Assembly (NCBI GenBank): GCA_000827495.1
Contig: KN817687.1
Span: 12,328 to 59,749 of the forward strand
DNA length: 47,422 bases
Source: Hypholoma sublateritium FD-334 SS-4
Taxonomy: Eukaryota; Basidiomycota; Agaricomycetes; Agaricales; Strophariaceae
Reading direction: 5' to 3'
Shown: positions 43,956 through 47,422 of the stretch, in pieces
Position numbering within the stretch: the first letter of the stretch is position 1
How the letters are laid out: each line of letters starts with the position of its first letter
Notes under the pieces: model-generated
What the model saw: only the letters and a program-made list of their open reading frames with translations
Database searches by the model: none
Told to the model about the DNA's origin: nothing
Made by a program: the position numbers and the translations under genes

Positions 43956-46420
43956 AACGTCGCCGATACCCGAATCCGAGGGATAAGAAGAAGGGATGGA
44001 CAAGTGGACAAGCGCCCACGAGAGAAATGAATGTCTGCAAAGACGCAGGCAGTCGTTCAGCCTCTATTTCAGGACGGGTGTCTGCAACGTCGCAGGCAAT
44101 CGTCTGAGTTCGATGATGGGGTGTTGGGAAGAGCGGACCCGTAGTCGTAGTAGTCGCAGTATATGATTCAAGTTCAAGTTCAAGCCAGACTCGGAGTTGG
44201 CCCATCTTGATCATATCTAAGCATGTGCAAACAATACATATATATTCGTCTATGTACTATGACATCATCATTTTCCGTTATTTATATTCGAGTGACTGGA
44301 AAACGGTAACGAAAATCAAACGAAAACTTGACGCCAATCAGTTTCTTACATACTAAATTTACTGTTCAAACAATATGCGCGGCGAGCGGCTCACCGAAAG
44401 CACGCCCCGCGGCAGACACCGGCACGACTGCATTTCAAGTTGTCGATTGTATGTCAAGGACGCCAGCCGCAGCGTCACTAAAATTAACGCCGGTTGCGTA
44501 CGATGTCAGAACTCAGTACTCAATACTCATGGGCCGCGTTCTATTGATGCGCTGATGGCAAGACCCTCCAGACTTGGCGGCGTACGATGTAAGTCGCCCA
44601 AACTGACGCGGCCGCGGTCCGCCGCAGCGCCGTGCACCGTGACGGGCACCAAAGCCTGAGCCTGCAGCCTTTGCGCTGGGAGCGGGCGGTAGAAACATCG
44701 CAAGCAAAGCGTGAGCCGAGGTTCGGTAGAACCTCGCTCTAGTGTAGAATTTACCGGGTAAATAGTATTGGCAAAGTTACATGAATCGTGATTGATGAAT
44801 AACCTACTCAACAAGCTGCACCAGTAAATGTCTATCCACCACTGGCATTGCCGACTATCTTCTTGCACAATCAGATCTTTAAAATTAACCTTAAGTTGCG
44901 GCTCGCGACCCTGCCGAGATGCGCTCAGACCCACGCGTGCGCTGCCGCCCCTCTCGACGGGCCGTCGAAGTTCTGGCCCTCCAGGCGACGATGCGCGCAA
45001 GGAGGTCGAGGCTTATTTACCTTGATGAATTCACGCGCACTCAACGGTTGCAGTTTCGTGAGCGCCAACGGAGCATCGCTCGCCGCTGGCGCGGGAGCGG
45101 ACACATATGAATAAGTGTCCCTCCCGCCTACGCGTGACCCCTTGTAGTATTCACTTGGTATGGCGCGCTAACATTCCGATGATACTACGCGCCTTCCGGG
45201 AGGTCATGGACAGCGCGTTCAGCGTATGTTGCGCATGCTCTCGAGCTCTCTTCGAGCAGGCTCTGCAGGGGCAAGTTAGTCACGGTGTCCCAGCTCAGGA
45301 AGGCTCAACCGGTAAACTCTGAGGGCATTCCAGTATGAGAGGCGGAATCTGGAAGTTTGAGCCAGACCTGTGCGTCACAAGTGCCATGTAGTCTAAAAAC
45401 GCGAGCCTGAGAGGCGCACGACGTCTCGCGAGTCGCGAGAACGACAAGTGCGATGTCATACTGATGGTGCACGACTGGAAGCGGTGGTCTGAATGTCCGC
45501 CGTGTTAAGCCGGCTAAGCGTCTCCATATAATCGTAGCACATACATGCGATGAGCGGCGAGGCGGACGTATCGGAGGGCGCGTGTGGCACGTACTTTCTT
45601 TGAAGATTTTGTATCCGCATTCAAATGTCTTTAAATAGTATTTTATTTATGTAAATAATACAACTTCATAGCCCTTTAAAGACAGATTGTACAGCATTTG
45701 ATGAGTAAACGCTCTATGATGTATACCTTTTTGACTATTCAAAGACTCCTGGGGAACTATTTGAAGAACCGCCGCACTGCCATCATGCCACTACGTCGCT
45801 GCTTCTCTCAACGAGTTAGTAAGTGCCCTTTCCTGACCTCCGCTGATACATACTGATAAACGAAGGTATATACAACAGATGCAGGCCGCACGCTCGATCG
45901 CGCACGCCTTTGGGCCACCACTCGCATCGTTGGTATTCGATCAGTGGCAGGGAAGCGGCAATTTTTGTCGCACGCGGAACCGGTGGTATATATGCTCTCA
46001 CTATTTCTTCTGGAAACTTGTTAGACATTTTGGAGGATGGCATCTTGAGCAATCCGTAAGCCCGTAGCCTGGTTCTCAATACCCCGTGGAAGCTCGGAAA
46101 TATTTCACGGGGTTTGCGGCGTCCATCCGCCTCCGGTGAGTGGCATACTACACACACGGCGGCATGTCTATGCGCCAGCATGTCACTTTAATTAATCATC
46201 ATATTGTCTGTAATAAACGGAAATGATCTTAGCTCTCCTATTTTAAGCGCGCGCTTATTGAAGAACCGGTGAGAAAGGCATGATTTATGGCAGGCCTGAC
46301 GGCCTTCGCACTCGGACATTTGAGCGAGGGTTGTGCGGTATATATATCTTTATCATTCCGTTGCGCGCCTGCAGTAAAAAAATACGCAAGTTTAATATAC
46401 TTACGGATTCTCCATCCTGT
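43956..46420. other. Intergenic region, no gene recognised
   Basis: About 2.5 kb. An ORF at 43726-44214 (minus, 162 codons) overlaps the 5' part of the neighbouring gene in another frame and could supply a 5' exon, since a GTCTTTGCAG acceptor-like sequence lies near 44033. A 121-codon minus-strand frame at 45816-46181 has no identifiable domain. Nothing else stands out. Confidence 0.35.
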
Positions 46421-47422
46421 CTATGATTTACATCGGCCCGGGAAATGGATTCGTCGGTACTCGCGAGCGCTTAAACATCCTCCAGCAACTGAGTCTGACT
46501 CTGTGCGCCGATAGACGCACTCCAGTGGCAAAATTAAGCTATCAGAATCAGAATCTAGATCCTCCCCCACGTCGCCGTCACGGTGGTGGAAAGCCATCCG
46601 CTGGGTAACGTAGCGGCCGCATTGATCACAGGCGTGAAATATGGATTGGAACACGTCCTCGGAGACACCCGGTTCGCAGCCCATATTGTGGGCATCAAGT
46701 AACTGGAGGAAGTAGTGGGCTGAATTGATTACGTCCACGCCAACCTCAGCACCTGTACCCCCAGAAGTGAGTATCCCCAGCCATGACATGAGTTCACGGC
46801 CCGTGTTCTAAAGAAACGGTGGAAACTAACCGTCTCTGCACATATGGTAAGGCGCCGTCCTGGTAGTCATAAGATTATGGCAAACTCGACACCTGGAGAA
46901 AAGAGGCCAAAAGTCGCTGGCAGCCAACCCAAGCGCAGGGAACATATCGAGGCTGCGCAATTGGGAGAAATCTGAGGCCTGTTTCAGCGTAGGATCGAAG
47001 GCGAGCGCTTGGCGAGGATCCATGGCTCTCTCGGCTTGACTGGGAAAAGCTGTTGTGGTGAATTGTAGCGCGTGTATGAATTTCCCGGTGGAAGAAATGA
47101 ATAACTCACCTGGGGACCAGCGACCGGAAGCGATACGAAAGGGTTCGACCGCAACCTTGGACACTGGATGATATTTGAGAATCTCGCGGGCAACTTTTCA
47201 CGAAGTTGACTTACCGGAAGTCGGTGCATAATCCTTNCCGCGTAATGGCCGAGCAACTGGGCCAGGAATCTTCTGCCAAGTTGGTGACTGTGGTGTGCCA
47301 GGAAGCATATAGAGGTTATTTTTGCGTCTGATAACACGTGGATGTGGACCGCCGACGCCCCGAGGAATCGTGGATTGAATATGGACGGGCTCGGTTATTT
47401 GATGTCGGTGCAGGGCGGCGGC
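46421..47422 (-). CDS. 5'-partial protein with two CxxC zinc-ribbon-like clusters
   Basis: The reading frame is open to the window edge. Exons are 47215-47422 (partial), 47110-47163, 46831-47049 and 46421-46752. The introns (51, 60 and 78 nt) all have good splice signals and keep phase 1. The N-terminal part includes GGPHPRV and MLPGTP. Exon 3 ends in CRVCHNLMTTRTAPYHMC, and exon 4 carries a similar CDQCGRYVTQRMAFHH. Both resemble the C-terminal CxxC-MT-R-H-C module I recognise from multi-copy Agaricomycete proteins of unknown function. If the last intron is not spliced, a TAG ends the protein directly after the first cluster. One ambiguous base (47237) lies in the coding part. Role unknown; zinc binding is inferred. 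Confidence 0.68.

Noticed and set aside
43956..44003. Start of the 838-residue gene at 44003
   Set aside because: The codon there is TTG; the first in-frame ATG is at 43955. Upstream extension would need an undetected 5' exon.
1..47422. CRISPR arrays, rRNA genes, bacterial-type operons or prophage
   Set aside because: No spacer-repeat array, rRNA-like block or polycistronic prokaryotic organisation is seen; the window is eukaryotic throughout.

Overview
The window is nuclear DNA of a filamentous basidiomycete, most likely an Agaricomycete. Almost every gene has several short (46-65 nt) GT-AG introns with basidiomycete-type splice signals. The gene families also fit: aegerolysin, an expanded G-alpha-like family, F-box proteins, a Par32-like GRGG-repeat protein, a Psd2-type phosphatidylserine decarboxylase and a BCAS3 homologue. 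Species cannot be told from the sequence. All exon boundaries were read by eye from splice motifs and frame continuity; none is backed by transcripts.

Layout. 0-3.5 kb: two head-to-head aegerolysin copies. The left one loses its C-terminus where an AGAAACG-rich palindromic repeat cluster begins. 4.2-5.9 kb: a GT4 glycosyltransferase with a C-terminal membrane segment. 6.6-11.1 kb: an 11-exon phosphatidylserine decarboxylase (C2-C2-EF-hand-PSD). 11.1-15 kb: no convincing gene. 15.0-16.0 kb: a 912-bp AT-rich element with terminal inverted repeats. 16.3-17.9 kb: a seven-blade WD40 protein with a small-residue-rich N-terminal segment that recurs as an orphan fragment at 38.0 kb. 18.4-18.7 kb: an intact initiator tRNA-Met and an inverted decayed copy. 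21.6-26.7 kb: a BCAS3/PHAF2-like protein. 26.8-30.9 kb: three tandem G-alpha-like copies that lack the GTP-binding motifs, one reduced to a fragment. 32.3-33.5 kb: a Par32-like gene and a small basic-protein candidate. 33.5-36.2 kb: GC-rich, no convincing gene. 36.3-38.2 kb: an F-box protein, an upstream fragment of it, and the orphan WD40-type N-terminal fragment. 41.4-44 kb: a large unknown protein of repeat-family character. 46.4-47.4 kb: a 5'-truncated gene with two CxxC clusters running off the window.

The window is a mosaic. Housekeeping-like membrane-lipid, glycosylation and autophagy genes (GT4, PSD, BCAS3) alternate with lineage-specific, duplicating and decaying families. Nothing suggests an operon-like pathway. 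The most interesting material is the tandem array of apparent pseudo-GTPase G-alpha paralogues with a positionally conserved GC-AG intron, and the WD40/orphan N-terminal segment family. Ambiguous bases (N) fall only in the transposon-like element and in the two repeat-family-like genes at the right end.
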